Below are positions 16,924 to 26,689 of a stretch of DNA of 64,000 nucleotides, one piece after another (position 1 is the first letter of the stretch; each line of letters opens with the position of its first letter). Below the pieces are notes generated by a model. The model had not been told where the DNA came from. It worked only from the letters and a program-made list of their open reading frames with translations, and did not search any database. A program made the position numbers and the translations under genes. Origin of the DNA: Planctomicrobium piriforme (lineage in GTDB: Bacteria; Planctomycetota; Planctomycetia; Pirellulales; UBA1268); NCBI GenBank assembly GCA_945861585.1, contig CAMAVC010000003.1, positions 1 through 64,000 on the forward strand. The letters are read 5' to 3'.

Positions 16924-17091
16924 ATCGCACCTCGTGGTTCAGGGATTGCTCGGATCTGGGTTGCCAGGCCGGTCACGCGGAGCAGAACAGGCTGTCTGCC
17001 ACGGTTGTAGTCGTTGGCGGGTCCGTGTGCTTGGGCCTGACCGACTTTTGACAAACAGCCCCGCCCGGCACAACTCAGCGACCAGCCGGAG

Positions 17092-17154
17092 CTCATACGC
17101 AGTTCACCGGACGGGCAATGCTGGCGGACGTTCCATTTGACTGGGCTATCTTTC
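17092..17154 (+). repeat. About 62 bp direct repeat, copy 1
   Basis: Begins CTCATACGCAGTTCACCGGA and ends near GGGCTATCTTT. A second copy in the same orientation at 18446-18507 differs at about eight positions. The two copies bracket the single gene at 17234-18409, 79 bases before its start and 36 after its stop. Confidence 0.8.
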
Positions 17155-17233
17155 TAACTAATGTCATCTCGCTAGCCTGCCGCCGGAATGACTTCGGCGT
17201 GCGGAGGCCCGCCTGCTCACCAGGAGTATTCAC

Positions 17234-18409
17234 GTGATTGCACGACGCACACCTTGCCAGTTCGCCCTCGCCGTCCCGCTGCTGTTGTCGTTGGCAGCGA
17301 TCGGTGCAGCCGACGAGGCGGCCCCGCCAGCCACGCTCAAGGACGTCATCAAGGACACCGTGCAGGACACCATCCAGGGCGCCATCGATGGAACGCTCAA
17401 GGATACGCTGCAGGAAAAGGTGCAGCAGAAGGTGCAGGAGGCGCTCGTAGACACGCCGCAGGAGTCGGCGGACGGCTCGCCCGTGCAGACGAAGGTCGTT
17501 TTGCGAATCTCGAAGGAGTTCATCAAGCAGCACTCGCCGCCGGCCGTCGAACAGGATTCACCGATCAATCGCCATCTCTTCGGCGCCCACGTCACGGGTA
17601 CGGCGGTCATCAGGGGCCGGCCGGTGCTCAAAGTGGACGCCGATCACGGCAAGCCCGTGTTCACGCTGCACTTCAACGGAACGACCACCACCCGGACGGT
17701 GGCGGTGAAGCCTCCCGTGAAGGCCTACAACACCGGATTCGGGGGCTTCGACGTCCACCGGGAGATCCGCTTCGACGGCAGTCAGTTCAGCGAGGGGCCC
17801 GCGTCGATCGAAGCCACGTATCGGTCCAAGCTCGACAGGCTCGCCACGCCGCCGAGGCTTCGCGGCCGGATCGTCCGCCGCTTCGCCGGGCCGCAGATTG
17901 CCAAAACCCGGCCCCAGGCGGATGCGATCGCCCTCGCCGACACAAAGGCGACCATCCTCAAGGAGTTCGAGGAGCACACCGACAGGCTGGTCGACGACCT
18001 CAACGGCAACGTGCCGTGGAAGCAGACCATCGCCCTGCTTGTGCCGCAGGACGCAGGATGGGTCAGCCACTTCGACAACACCGAGGATTGGATCGTCACC
18101 AGCCCGGGCCCCGAGGGGGCGGCGGTGCCGGAGTTGCCCGAGGAAGCGGCCGAGCTGAGAGCCCCGCTCGAACTCTGGGTGCACGGCAAGCCGAATGAGA
18201 TGTCGGCGACCAAATTGATCGTATTGTGGAGCACCGCCCACGTGGGGCTGAACCGGTTCCGCGAAGTCGCTCCGGCGAACGTCGTACAAGCGGCGGAAAA
18301 CCTGAAGCCGACGGTGGAGGGAGACTGGTGGGTGCTGCGGGTGGGGACGGACATCCTCGAGCAGTTCATCGACGGATTGCGCGAAGACGAATCTGCCAGC
18401 CCGGGCTGA
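17234..18409 (+). CDS. Secreted protein of unknown function bracketed by direct repeats
   Basis: A 391-residue protein with a signal peptide (LAVPLLLSLAAIGAADEA). GTG 17234 is preceded by AGGAGT. Residues 33-75 are an amphipathic helical stretch built on a recurring K-D-T-hydrophobic-Q pattern (KDVIKDTVQDTIQG, then LKDTLQEKVQQKVQEAL), somewhat like LEA-type repeats. The rest is a globular alpha/beta domain with RISKEFIKQH at its start and a WWVLRVGTDILEQF end. I do not recognise a family. The two direct repeats on either side suggest that the gene came in, or was duplicated, as a unit. Confidence 0.8.
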   Translation: MIARRTPCQFALAVPLLLSLAAIGAADEAAPPATLKDVIKDTVQDTIQGAIDGTLKDTLQEKVQQKVQEALVDTPQESADGSPVQTKVVLRISKEFIKQHSPPAVEQDSPINRHLFGAHVTGTAVIRGRPVLKVDADHGKPVFTLHFNGTTTTRTVAVKPPVKAYNTGFGGFDVHREIRFDGSQFSEGPASIEATYRSKLDRLATPPRLRGRIVRRFAGPQIAKTRPQADAIALADTKATILKEFEEHTDRLVDDLNGNVPWKQTIALLVPQDAGWVSHFDNTEDWIVTSPGPEGAAVPELPEEAAELRAPLELWVHGKPNEMSATKLIVLWSTAHVGLNRFREVAPANVVQAAENLKPTVEGDWWVLRVGTDILEQFIDGLREDESASPG

Positions 18410-18445
18410 TCGCGGTGAACATCAGGATGGTGGTGCTGACCCCTG

Positions 18446-18507
18446 CTCATACGCAGTTCACCGGACGGAAAATGCTGGCGGAAGTGCCATTGGCCGGGCT
18501 ATCCTTT
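18446..18507 (+). repeat. About 62 bp direct repeat, copy 2
   Basis: Second copy of the repeat at 17092-17154. It ends exactly where the homology to a phospholipase D protein begins, so it marks a junction. Confidence 0.8.
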
Positions 18508-18508
18508 G

Positions 18509-18763
18509 CCACCTTTTGCGGAACGTGAATGCGGCGACCGCTGGGAGCACGACGGCACGCAGCTCAAGATCATCAACCACGCCAAGTTCTGGATGGTGGA
18601 CGACTGCGCGTTTCACGTCGGCTCCGACAACCTCTACCCGCACAACCTCCAGGAGTTCGGCTACGTCGTGGAGTCGGCAGACCTGGCCCGCGTGGCGCTC
18701 GCGCAGTGTTGGAATCCGATGTGGACGTTCACGAGCCGCCTGGCGCTGGGCGTCGATCGCTGA
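18509..18763 (+). pseudogene. C-terminal fragment of a phospholipase D-family protein
   Basis: The open frame here encodes about 84 residues with the second HKD-type motif of the PLD superfamily: IINHAKFWMVDD followed by FHVGSDNLYP (His, Lys, Asp, then Gly-Ser and Asn). A complete PLD protein would have a first HKD motif and several hundred more residues on the N-terminal side; these are missing, and the fragment starts at the edge of the 62 bp repeat. It has no convincing ribosome binding site. I take it as a remnant left when the upstream segment was replaced. Bases 18764-18903 hold nothing recognisable besides the next ribosome binding site. Confidence 0.7.
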
Positions 18764-18903
18764 CGGCGGTTGAGCCCGCACAGTTTGCCGGCCCTGCGCA
18801 GCTGCGCGGCAATCTCGGCAAGGTTGGCGTGCTTTCCGCAGAACCTCGTCGCCACGCTGCCTTTGAGGGCGTTGGCTCCGATACCTGACGCAGGAAGGCG
18901 CGC

Positions 18904-20652
18904 ATGAGAGGCATGACAGCGTGTGGGGCCGTGCTCGTCGGCTGCGCGATCGTCGCAGCGCTGACGGCTGCCGCGCCGGCGGCTCCCGCCGGGGGCGGCC
19001 TGTTCGCCCGCGAACAGCCTGATCCGTTCGTCGTGGCCCAGGGCCACGTGAAGCAGGCGCGCGACTGGGGCACTGCAGCGGCGAAGCTTGCGGAGCAGAA
19101 CGATCCGCATGCTGTCGACCTGTTCTATGCGGCCACGGAGGCGGCGTGGAACGCCGTGTGGACCTGCCCCGGGTCGCGCGAGATTCTCTGCGAAGCGTCC
19201 GAGCTCTATGCGGCCGCGCTCGAGGGGCTGCTCGAGACGGCCTGTGCGTGTGGTCGGCTGACGGAGCAGGGGCTCGCGCTCGGGCCGTCGTGGAAGCGGA
19301 TCGTCGTGCCGATCCAGACGAAGGCGCTCGCCGTCGATGCGTCGCTCATCGAGAAGATCGTGGCCACGCCGCCGCCCGGCGATTCACGGATCACGCGGCA
19401 CCACTGCCGGGGTGGATTCGGCCTGCCCGTCGTCGTGCGCGTGAAGCCGGGGCCGCCCGGGAGCCCGGGGCAGGCGTTCGCGCCAGACCGGCAGTCGCTC
19501 GCGGCCACGGCCGTGTTGCGGTTCAAGATGCCGGGCGACGAGACGTTTTTGCAGACGTTCGCCGGCCCGCTCGCCCGCGACCACGCCCCGGCGATCCTCG
19601 ACCTCGCCAACCCCGTGGAGATCGCAGCGGTGCACATCGGCCAGGCCCGGCCGCTGCTCGCCGCCGACCTCACGGCGCCGCTGCTCGACGTGCTCGAAGG
19701 CTCGCCGAAGGCGGGGCTGACGGGGTTCATCCAGCCCTATGGCCGGGGCGACACGCAGCCGCGGCTCGAGTTTCTCGAGCCCCATCAGCCGGGACGAATT
19801 CCGGTGGTGTTCATCCACGGCCTGGCGAGCGACGAGGGCACGTGGTTCGACCTGCTCAACGAGCTGCGCACCTGGCCGACGTTTCATCGGCGCTACGAGC
19901 CGTGGGTCTTCCACTATCCGACCGGCGCGTCGTTTCTGCAGTCGGCGGCGGTGCTGCGCCGCGAGCTCCGCAAGGCCGTACGCACGCTCGATCCCGAGGG
20001 CACCGACCGCGCCCTGCAAAACATGGTGCTCGTCGGCCACAGCATGGGCGGCCTGCACGCGAAGCTGGCGGTCGTCGAGCCGGGGACGGCGATCTGGGAT
20101 TCGGTCGCCGCGCGGCCCTTCGACACGATGCAGATGCGGCCCGAGGTGCGGCAGTTCATGGCGCCGCTGTTCTTCTTCGAGCCGTTGCCCTTCGTGAAGC
20201 GGGTGGTGTTCATTGCCACACCCCACGCCGGCTCGTCGCTCGCCTCACGGGCGGTGGGGCGAGTGGCGTCGGTCACGGTGCGGCAGCCGCCGCAGATCCG
20301 CGCGATCTACGAGGAGGTCGGGGCTGCGAATCCCGGGGCGTTTCAGGGCGATTTCGAGAACGCGGTGCCGACGACGGTGGACATTCTGGAGCCCACTTCG
20401 ACGATCCTGCAGGCGATCAAGGAGCTGCGGACGCCCTGCTGGGTGACGACGCACAGCGTGATCGGCACGGCACATCAGTCGCTCACGGGCGATGCAGATG
20501 ACTGCGTGGTGCCGGCCTCGAGTGCCCGCCTGCCCGGCACGGTGAGCGAGATCGAGGTGCCGGCCACGCACACGAAGGTGCATCATCAGCCGGCCACGGT
20601 GTGCGAGCTCGAGCGCATCCTCACGCAGCACCTCCACGAGAGCGGTCTGTAG
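18904..20652 (+). CDS. Secreted lipase-like alpha/beta hydrolase
   Basis: A 582-residue exported protein with an N-terminal signal (VGCAIVAALTAAAPAAPA). The first 280 residues are a helical and beta domain of unknown role. From about residue 300 there is an alpha/beta hydrolase domain: VVFIHGLASDEGTW forms the oxyanion strand, VLVGHSMGGLHAK carries the nucleophile serine (GxSxG), and VPATHTKVHHQP supplies a likely catalytic His. It resembles esterases of the PGAP1/lipase class. AGGAAGG precedes the ATG. Substrate unknown. Confidence 0.88.
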   Translation: MRGMTACGAVLVGCAIVAALTAAAPAAPAGGGLFAREQPDPFVVAQGHVKQARDWGTAAAKLAEQNDPHAVDLFYAATEAAWNAVWTCPGSREILCEASELYAAALEGLLETACACGRLTEQGLALGPSWKRIVVPIQTKALAVDASLIEKIVATPPPGDSRITRHHCRGGFGLPVVVRVKPGPPGSPGQAFAPDRQSLAATAVLRFKMPGDETFLQTFAGPLARDHAPAILDLANPVEIAAVHIGQARPLLAADLTAPLLDVLEGSPKAGLTGFIQPYGRGDTQPRLEFLEPHQPGRIPVVFIHGLASDEGTWFDLLNELRTWPTFHRRYEPWVFHYPTGASFLQSAAVLRRELRKAVRTLDPEGTDRALQNMVLVGHSMGGLHAKLAVVEPGTAIWDSVAARPFDTMQMRPEVRQFMAPLFFFEPLPFVKRVVFIATPHAGSSLASRAVGRVASVTVRQPPQIRAIYEEVGAANPGAFQGDFENAVPTTVDILEPTSTILQAIKELRTPCWVTTHSVIGTAHQSLTGDADDCVVPASSARLPGTVSEIEVPATHTKVHHQPATVCELERILTQHLHESGL

Positions 20653-20826
20653 GGAAGGCGTCTTAGCCCGTGACCTTTCTCGAGCATAGGCGATATCTAC
20701 CCGTAATCGGAGCCAAGGGAGGCATGCTCGAGGGATGCTTCACGGAACGGCACGGCATCCTGCCGTCCGTTCCTTGGCCGACCTCCGTCGGCTGGTGCTG
20801 ACCCGGGCCTCCGGCCCTGGCGCGAA

Positions 20827-21079
20827 ATAGTCCTCAACGACTCCCTTCGTCTGCGCGTGCCCACCGACCGACTCCGCCGAAACTGCTACCCGGCATCCCT
20901 TCGGCTCACGCCTCGGGCTTCCTGAGTGGGGGAGGCGAGGGGCTGCCCCTACCGGTGAGACGGCGTATGTGACCAGCGAAGCCATGGATGGCGCAGCGCA
21001 GGCACATCCGAGTGAGCGGAGGCCACGAGGGCCGTAGCGAACGTCCGGCGAGACGGTATGGGGCTGCCCAGAGCCGGCG
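20827..21079. repeat. MITE-like repeat, copy 3, reverse orientation, left end missing
   Basis: Lies in the 830-base gap after the lipase-like gene. Bases 20827-20905 are the reverse complement of the inner module at 4159-4211, followed by an inverted half-element around AGCCATGGATGGCGCAGC. The right end at 21040-21079 is the terminal repeat with the variant core GGTATGGGGCTGCCCAGAGC. No left terminal repeat is seen, so the copy is truncated. Bases 20653-20826 show no feature. Confidence 0.75.
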
Positions 21080-21116
21080 ATTCAGAATCCCGGTAGTTCA
21101 CTCATCAATCGCGTGT

Positions 21117-21155
21117 AAAAAGAAAAGGGCCCGTGGTTGGGGAAACCACGGGCCC
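21117..21155 (-). terminator. Intrinsic terminator with perfect 12 bp stem
   Basis: On the minus strand GGGCCCGTGGTT, loop TCCCC, AACCACGGGCCC, then TTTTCTTTTT (stem bases 21127-21155, tract 21117-21126). It is among the clearest terminators in the window. On the plus strand there is no T tract after the stem, so it works for leftward transcription. Confidence 0.8.
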
Positions 21156-21275
21156 GAGTAGCGGCTATCGAGGTGTGGGTCTTTGGGGGGGGGAACAGCC
21201 GCTGAAGAGAATCGTTGTGTTCGGTTGGTGGCCGGGATGACTTCCTCCCGACACCACAACAATACCCGAAGGTTC
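21117..21275 (-). ncRNA. Candidate structured RNA of unknown class, ending in an intrinsic terminator
   Basis: Read on the minus strand this stretch forms three nested or consecutive helices and then a textbook terminator. Helix 1 pairs 21255-21263 with 21211-21219 (ATTGTTGTG with CACAACGAT, nine pairs), and encloses a CGGGA/TCCCG stem. Helix 2 pairs AGCGGCT with AGCCGCT (21197-21203 with 21160-21166), with a run of nine C in its loop. The terminator is at 21117-21155. No protein frame accounts for these structures, and no minus-strand gene lies upstream that the terminator could serve. The 5-prime end and promoter are not determined. It does not match tmRNA or SRP RNA by eye; a 6S-like RNA cannot be excluded. 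Alternatively the plus strand could act as an acnA leader. Confidence 0.45.
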
Positions 21276-21482
21276 GCGGCGTGTCGAATCCAAGTCGGCC
21301 AAATTTTTGCCGGCGCGAAAAGAACCCTGTTTTTTCAGTGCCAAGCGTGTTTTTTCCCGCCGAGCACCGGTGGACACCCGGTGGCAAACCTTGCGGCCCC
21401 TGCGGCTTGTTCGGCGCGCGTTCTTCCGACTGGATTCGATTTCGGTAGGCTACGCGACCACACCATCGAAAGGGCTCAATCC

Positions 21483-24200
21483 ATGGCTGCCACCCCCGTC
21501 GATCCGTTCTCCGCCCGTGCCACGTTCGAAACCGGCTCCGGCCCCGCCACGCTCTACCGGCTCCGGGCCCTCGACGATGCCGGGATCACGAACACCTCGC
21601 GGCTGCCGTACTCGATCCGGATGGTGCTCGAAGCGCTCCTGCGGACCTGCGACGACTACGAAGTCACGCAGGCCGACGTGAAGGCGCTCGCCACGTGGAA
21701 TGCCGCCAAGCCTGCCGAGACGGAGATTCCCTTCAAGCCGGCCCGCGTGGTCCTCCAAGATTTCACGGGCGTGCCGTGCGTCGTCGACCTCGCGGCGATG
21801 CGGGCGGCGATGAAGCGGCTCGGCGGCGACCCCAAAAAGATCAACCCGCTCGTGCCGGTCGATCTCGTGATCGACCACTCCGTGCAGGTCGACTTCTTCG
21901 GGGCGGCAGACAGCCTCGAGAAGAACGTCGAGATCGAATTCGATCGCAACGCCGAGCGCTATGCCTTCCTGCGCTGGGGTCAGCAGGCGTTTCAAAACTT
22001 TCGCGTGGTGCCGCCGGCGATCGGCATCGTGCACCAGGTGAACCTCGAATACCTTGCCGGCTGCGTGTTTCTCCGCGACGACCCGGCGGCGGGGAAGGGC
22101 GGGCTCAAGGTGGCCGTGCCCGACACGCTCGTCGGCACCGACAGCCACACCACGATGATCAACGGCCTCGGCGTCGTCGGCTGGGGCGTGGGCGGCATCG
22201 AGGCCGAGGCCGTGATGCTCGGGCAGGCGCTGTCGCTCCTGCTCCCAGAGGTGGTCGGCTTCGAACTCACGGGCAAGCTGCCGGCGGGGGCCACGGCCAC
22301 CGACCTCGTGCTCACCGTCACCGAGATCCTGCGCAAGGAAGGCGTGGTCGGAAAGTTCGTCGAATTTTTCGGGGCGGGCCTCGCGGGCATGTCACTCGCC
22401 GACCGGGCCACGATCGCCAACATGGCGCCTGAATACGGCGCCACGATGGGCTTCTTCCCGATCGACGCCGAGACGCTCGCCTATCTCAGGCTCACCGGCC
22501 GCGAGCGAAGCCACATCGAACTCGTGGAGCGCTACACGAAAGAGCAGGGGCTCTTCCGCACCGACGCGGCACCGACGCCGGAGTTCACGAAACGGATGGC
22601 GCTCGACCTGGGCACCGTCGTGCCAAGCCTCGCCGGGCCGAAGCGACCGCAAGACCGCGTGCCGCTCGTCGCCGTCAAAGAGACGTTCGCCGAGTCGCTC
22701 ACGGCGCCGACCGCCAAGCGGGGCTTCGCACTCGAGGGCCCGGCCCTCACCCGCACCGGCACCGTGCACGACAACGGTCACTCCTCCACCATCCACCACG
22801 GCGCCGTCGTGATCGCGGCCATCACGAGCTGCACGAACACGAGCAACCCGAGCGTGATGGTGGCCGCCGGCCTCGTGGCGCGAAAGGCCGTCGCGAAGGG
22901 GCTCACCACGAAGCCCTGGGTGAAGACGAGCCTCGCCCCGGGCTCGAGGGTGGTCACCGACTACCTCGAGAAGTCGGGGCTCGACAAAGACCTCGACGCC
23001 CTCGGTTTCGAGACGGTGGGCTACGGCTGCACGACATGCATCGGCAATTCGGGGCCGTTGCCAGACAACGTGGCGAAAGCCGTGACGGAGGGCGACCTCG
23101 TGGCCGCCGCGGTGCTCTCCGGGAATCGCAACTTCGAGGGCCGCGTGAATCCGCTCGTGAAGGCCAACTGGCTGGCGAGCCCACCGCTCGTGGTGGCCTA
23201 TGCGCTCGCGGGCACCACCGACATCAATCTTGCCAACGAGCCGATCGGGAAGGGCAAGGACGGCAAGGAGGTGTATCTCAAGGACATCTGGCCGACGGCT
23301 GACGAAGTGCGCGACACCGTGGCCGCGTGCGTGCAGCCCGCGCAGTTCCAGGCCCGCTACGGCAACGTGTGGCAGTCGAACCCGCGCTGGAACGCCGTGC
23401 CCACGAGCACGGGCGAGCTCTACGACTGGGACGTCACGAGCACCTACATCCAGGAGCCGCCGGTCCTTGCCGAGCTCTCACGCGAGGCGAAGCCGCCGCA
23501 GAGCGTGCGTGGGGCCCGCGTGCTCCTGGCGCTCGGCGACAGCGTGACCACCGACCACATTTCGCCGGCCGGCAGCATCGCCAAGACGAGCCCCGCCGGG
23601 CACTATCTGATCGAGCACGGCGTGCCCCCCGTCGACTTCAACAGCTACGGCGCCCGCCGCGGCAACGACCGCGTGATGACCCGCGGCACGTTCGCCAACA
23701 TCCGCATCCGCAACCTGCTCGTGCCGGGCACGGAAGGCGGCGTGACGCGGCTCCTGCCGGGCGCCGACGTGCTGCCCGTGTACGACGCGGCGGTGCAGTA
23801 CAAGGCCGCCGGCACGCCGCTCGTGGTGCTCGCCGGCGCCGAGTATGGCACCGGCAGCTCGCGCGACTGGGCCGCCAAGGGCACGATGCTGCTCGGTGTG
23901 CGGGCCGTGCTCGCCACGAGCTTCGAGCGGATCCATCGCTCGAATCTCGTGGGCATGGGCGTGCTCCCCCTCGTGCTCCCGGAGCCCTGGCAGCAACTCG
24001 GCCTCACCGGCGAGGAGACGTTCGACATTCCGTTCGATGCGCTCGCTCCGCGGTCGACCGTCGTCGTGAAGGCCCATCGGCCGGATGGTACGACGAAAGA
24101 GATCACCTGCCTCGTGCGGATCGACACGCCCGTCGAACTCGATCAATTCAGGGCCGGCGGCATCCTCCCCTTCGTGCTCCGGAAGCTGCTCGCAGGGTGA
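21483..24200 (+). CDS. acnA: Aconitate hydratase A
   Basis: Interconverts citrate and isocitrate in the TCA cycle. The 905-residue protein is of the AcnA/IRP1 type and length. The three cysteines that hold the 4Fe-4S cluster are Cys450 in [10 protein letters not shown] and Cys516/Cys519 in [14 protein letters not shown]-terminal swivelling-domain motifs such as [24 protein letters not shown] and [16 protein letters not shown] are intact. ATG 21483 is chosen because translation upstream of it (open to 21183) runs through the candidate RNA region and is not protein-like. The 205 bases upstream, 21276-21482, are AT-richer and probably contain its promoter, but I cannot point to one. Confidence 0.97.
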   Translation: MAATPVDPFSARATFETGSGPATLYRLRALDDAGITNTSRLPYSIRMVLEALLRTCDDYEVTQADVKALATWNAAKPAETEIPFKPARVVLQDFTGVPCVVDLAAMRAAMKRLGGDPKKINPLVPVDLVIDHSVQVDFFGAADSLEKNVEIEFDRNAERYAFLRWGQQAFQNFRVVPPAIGIVHQVNLEYLAGCVFLRDDPAAGKGGLKVAVPDTLVGTDSHTTMINGLGVVGWGVGGIEAEAVMLGQALSLLLPEVVGFELTGKLPAGATATDLVLTVTEILRKEGVVGKFVEFFGAGLAGMSLADRATIANMAPEYGATMGFFPIDAETLAYLRLTGRERSHIELVERYTKEQGLFRTDAAPTPEFTKRMALDLGTVVPSLAGPKRPQDRVPLVAVKETFAESLTAPTAKRGFALEGPALTRTGTVHDNGHSSTIHHGAVVIAAITSCTNTSNPSVMVAAGLVARKAVAKGLTTKPWVKTSLAPGSRVVTDYLEKSGLDKDLDALGFETVGYGCTTCIGNSGPLPDNVAKAVTEGDLVAAAVLSGNRNFEGRVNPLVKANWLASPPLVVAYALAGTTDINLANEPIGKGKDGKEVYLKDIWPTADEVRDTVAACVQPAQFQARYGNVWQSNPRWNAVPTSTGELYDWDVTSTYIQEPPVLAELSREAKPPQSVRGARVLLALGDSVTTDHISPAGSIAKTSPAGHYLIEHGVPPVDFNSYGARRGNDRVMTRGTFANIRIRNLLVPGTEGGVTRLLPGADVLPVYDAAVQYKAAGTPLVVLAGAEYGTGSSRDWAAKGTMLLGVRAVLATSFERIHRSNLVGMGVLPLVLPEPWQQLGLTGEETFDIPFDALAPRSTVVVKAHRPDGTTKEITCLVRIDTPVELDQFRAGGILPFVLRKLLAG

Positions 24201-24444
24201 CCGTGATTGGTGCGATCCGCGCGCCGGGCGCGGCTTGCGCAGGCCGAACGGCTTGCCAATCTCGCTGGCGCGGCCGGCAAACCGGTGGCCTGCGGGTGGC
24301 TCGTGCCCGGCGGTGACGGCAGGCCGCTGGCTGAGCGGAGGGGATTCCCGTAGAGTGCGGGGCATCCCGAGCCCGTCGGACGCGGGCTCATTCACTCGCA
24401 GTGTGCGGCGCAGCGACGCGTCGTCCACGAAGGAGGGAGATTTC

Positions 24445-26028
24445 GTGGTCAGCACGCTCGCCACCGGTTTCGCATCCGCTCCTGCTCGGGGTGAGCCTCG
24501 GGCCAGTTCGCGGTCGTCGATCACGCGGCTCGTCATCGACGAGCTTGCCCGCGTCCGGCCGCGAGGCGCCCAGCAGCCGCTCACGCCCGGCATGACGCTC
24601 GTCGAGGCAGAAGTCGATCCGATTGGCTTTCTCGACGCCGTGAACCGGATCGAAGGCCGCTATCAGATGCGGTTTTGCGAGGAATGGCTCGCGGGCATCC
24701 GCACCTGCGGCGACCTCATCGAGTGCATCGCCGACCGCATGTTCGATAGCGCCGACCGCGTTGCCGCGCCGGCCACGCAGGCCGAGACGCGCCTGCCGAC
24801 TCGGGCCATGCCGCGCGTGGCCGACGAGGCCGCCGCCGGCGAGATCTTTCCGGAATGCGCTGCCCTCGAAGAGCGGCTCGCGGCGCTCGATGTCGCGGGG
24901 CTCGACGATCCGTTCCTGTTGGCCAACGAGCAGGTGCGCAAGCGCGTGGCCAGGATCGACGGCCGCGACGTGATCAGCTTCACGAGCTTCGATTACCTCG
25001 GCCTCGCCGCCCACCCCGACGTGGCCCGGGCCGCCAAGGAGGCGATCGACCGCTTCGGCACGAGCGCCTCGGCGAGCCGCATGGTGGGGGGCAACAACAC
25101 GCTCCTCGACGCCCTCGACGAAGAGCTGGCCTCGTTCCTGGGCACCGAGCGGGCCGTGGTGTTTCCGTGTGGCTACGGCACCAACGCTTCGGTGTTCAAT
25201 CATCTGTTCGGTGAAGGCGATCTCATCCTCTACGACGAGCTCGCCCACAACAGCATCATGCAGGGGGCCAATGCGTCGAAGGCCGGCCGACGGTCGTTCC
25301 GGCACAACGACCACGCCCAGCTCGACGGCCTGCTCCGCGACCTGCGGCCGCAGTATCGCCGCGTGGTGGTGGCGATCGAGGGCGTCTACAGCATGGACGG
25401 CGACTACCCCGATCTGCCGAAGTTCATCGAGGTGAAGAAGCGACACGACGCCCTGCTCTACGTCGACGAGGCCCACTCGCTCGGCACGATGGGCCCGGGC
25501 GGCCGCGGTATTTGCGAATTTTTCGGGTGCGATCCCGCCGACGGCGACTTGTGGATGGGCACGATCAGCAAGGCACTCGGCGCCGGCGGCGGCTACCTCG
25601 CCGGCCGTGAGCGGCTCGTGCGGTATCTCGGCTACACCACGCCCGCGTTCGTGTTTTCCACCGCGTGTTCGCCGCCGAACGCCGCCGCGGCGCTCGAAGG
25701 CCTCAAGGTGATCCAGCGCGAGCCGTGGCGGGTGACGCGGCTCCGCGAGCGTTCGGAACTGTTCCTCAAGCTCGCGCACGACTGCGACCTCGACACCGGC
25801 GAGAGCGCCGACACGCCCGTGATCCCGATCATCCTCGGCAGTTCCACGCGGGCGATCCGCGTGTCGCAGATGCTCCTGGAGCGCGGCATCAACGCCCGGC
25901 CGATCCTCTACCCGGCGGTCCGCGAAGTGGCGGCCCGCGTGCGATTCTTCCTCACGGCCGAGCACACCGAAGAGCAGATCGTGCAGGCCGTCGAGACCCT
26001 CGCCGACGTCGTGCGCCAGACGGCCTAG
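24445..26028 (+). CDS. Alpha-oxoamine synthase with degenerate N-terminal ACP-like domain
   Basis: A PLP enzyme of 527 residues that condenses an amino acid with an acyl thioester (family of 8-amino-7-oxononanoate synthase, serine palmitoyltransferase and 2-amino-3-ketobutyrate ligase). The catalytic domain covers about residues 130-525: FTSFDYLGLAAHPDV, YVDEAHSLGTMGPGGRG, and TISKALGAGGGY with the PLP lysine Lys376. Residues about 45-105 resemble an acyl carrier protein (IGFLDAVNRIEGRYQMRF, TCGDLIECI), but the phosphopantetheine serine is replaced by Pro59. GTG 24445 follows AGGAGGGA. Which product it makes, including sphingoid bases, cannot be told. The gap 24201-24444 holds nothing else I recognise. 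Confidence 0.9.
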   Translation: MVSTLATGFASAPARGEPRASSRSSITRLVIDELARVRPRGAQQPLTPGMTLVEAEVDPIGFLDAVNRIEGRYQMRFCEEWLAGIRTCGDLIECIADRMFDSADRVAAPATQAETRLPTRAMPRVADEAAAGEIFPECAALEERLAALDVAGLDDPFLLANEQVRKRVARIDGRDVISFTSFDYLGLAAHPDVARAAKEAIDRFGTSASASRMVGGNNTLLDALDEELASFLGTERAVVFPCGYGTNASVFNHLFGEGDLILYDELAHNSIMQGANASKAGRRSFRHNDHAQLDGLLRDLRPQYRRVVVAIEGVYSMDGDYPDLPKFIEVKKRHDALLYVDEAHSLGTMGPGGRGICEFFGCDPADGDLWMGTISKALGAGGGYLAGRERLVRYLGYTTPAFVFSTACSPPNAAAALEGLKVIQREPWRVTRLRERSELFLKLAHDCDLDTGESADTPVIPIILGSSTRAIRVSQMLLERGINARPILYPAVREVAARVRFFLTAEHTEEQIVQAVETLADVVRQTA

Positions 26029-26052
26029 CAGGCTGTGCCTGATTCGCCCAAT

Positions 26053-26493
26053 CCGGCTCGGGGTTACCCCGTACCGTTTCGCGGGACGTTCGGGTCGTTG
26101 GGCGCGCCGGCTTCGGGCTCCCCATATCCCGCTCGCCGGACGTTCGCCTCCGCCCTCCAGGCTCCGGCTCACTCGGACCTGCCTGCGCTCCGGCATCCTG
26201 CCTGCGCTGGTCAGCTACGCCGGCTCCCGGGACACGGGGAGCCCGAATCCTCCCTCAACGAAAGCCCGAGGCGTAAGCCGAGAGGATGCCCCGGTGGCGA
26301 AACGCTACGCGTATTCCCGTCGGCTTACGCCTCGGGCTTCCAGACAGGGAGGCTCGGGGTTACCCCTGCCGTTGAGACGGCGTATGTGACCAGCGCAGGC
26401 AGGAAGCCGAAGCGCAGGCACATCCGAGCGAGCGGAGGCCAGGATGGCCGCAGTGAGCGTCCGGCGAGACGGTACGGGGTAACCCCGAGCTGG
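26053..26493. repeat. MITE-like repeat, copy 4
   Basis: A 441 bp element with inverted ends: CCGGCTCGGGGTTACCCC near 26053 and its counterpart ending at 26493. Inside are a second variant end (CGGCTTCGGGCTCCCC at 26112) and an inner inverted pair around the palindromic stretch GCCCGAGGCGTAAGCCGA / TCGGCTTACGCCTCGGGC at 26263-26340. It begins 25 bases after the oxoamine synthase stop. Confidence 0.8.
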
Positions 26494-26689
26494 CGCGCAC
26501 CACTGACTCCAAATGAGGGTATTTCTCACGTGCCGTACGACCAGATGACGGTACGGGACTGCCCCGAGCCTGTGCACGTTTCGGGCGATGGGGCGGACCT
26601 TGCGGGCGGAGCCGGAATTTCTGGTGGTGCCGGCTGGCAGGTGTCGATCCGCCGCACAGGGTCGGCTGTGCGCGAAGGGGAACGTGGTC
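26494..26689. other. Remainder of the gap, with an isolated terminal-repeat remnant
   Basis: Bases 26546-26572 (GACGGTACGGGACTGCCCCG) look like a decayed further copy of the repeat end. Otherwise this stretch shows no gene; it includes the ribosome binding site for the next gene at its right edge. Confidence 0.5.

Noticed and set aside
21117-21275. Interpretation as tmRNA or SRP RNA
   Set aside because: No tRNA-like end, no tag frame, and no SRP GGAA-tetraloop domain could be recognised.
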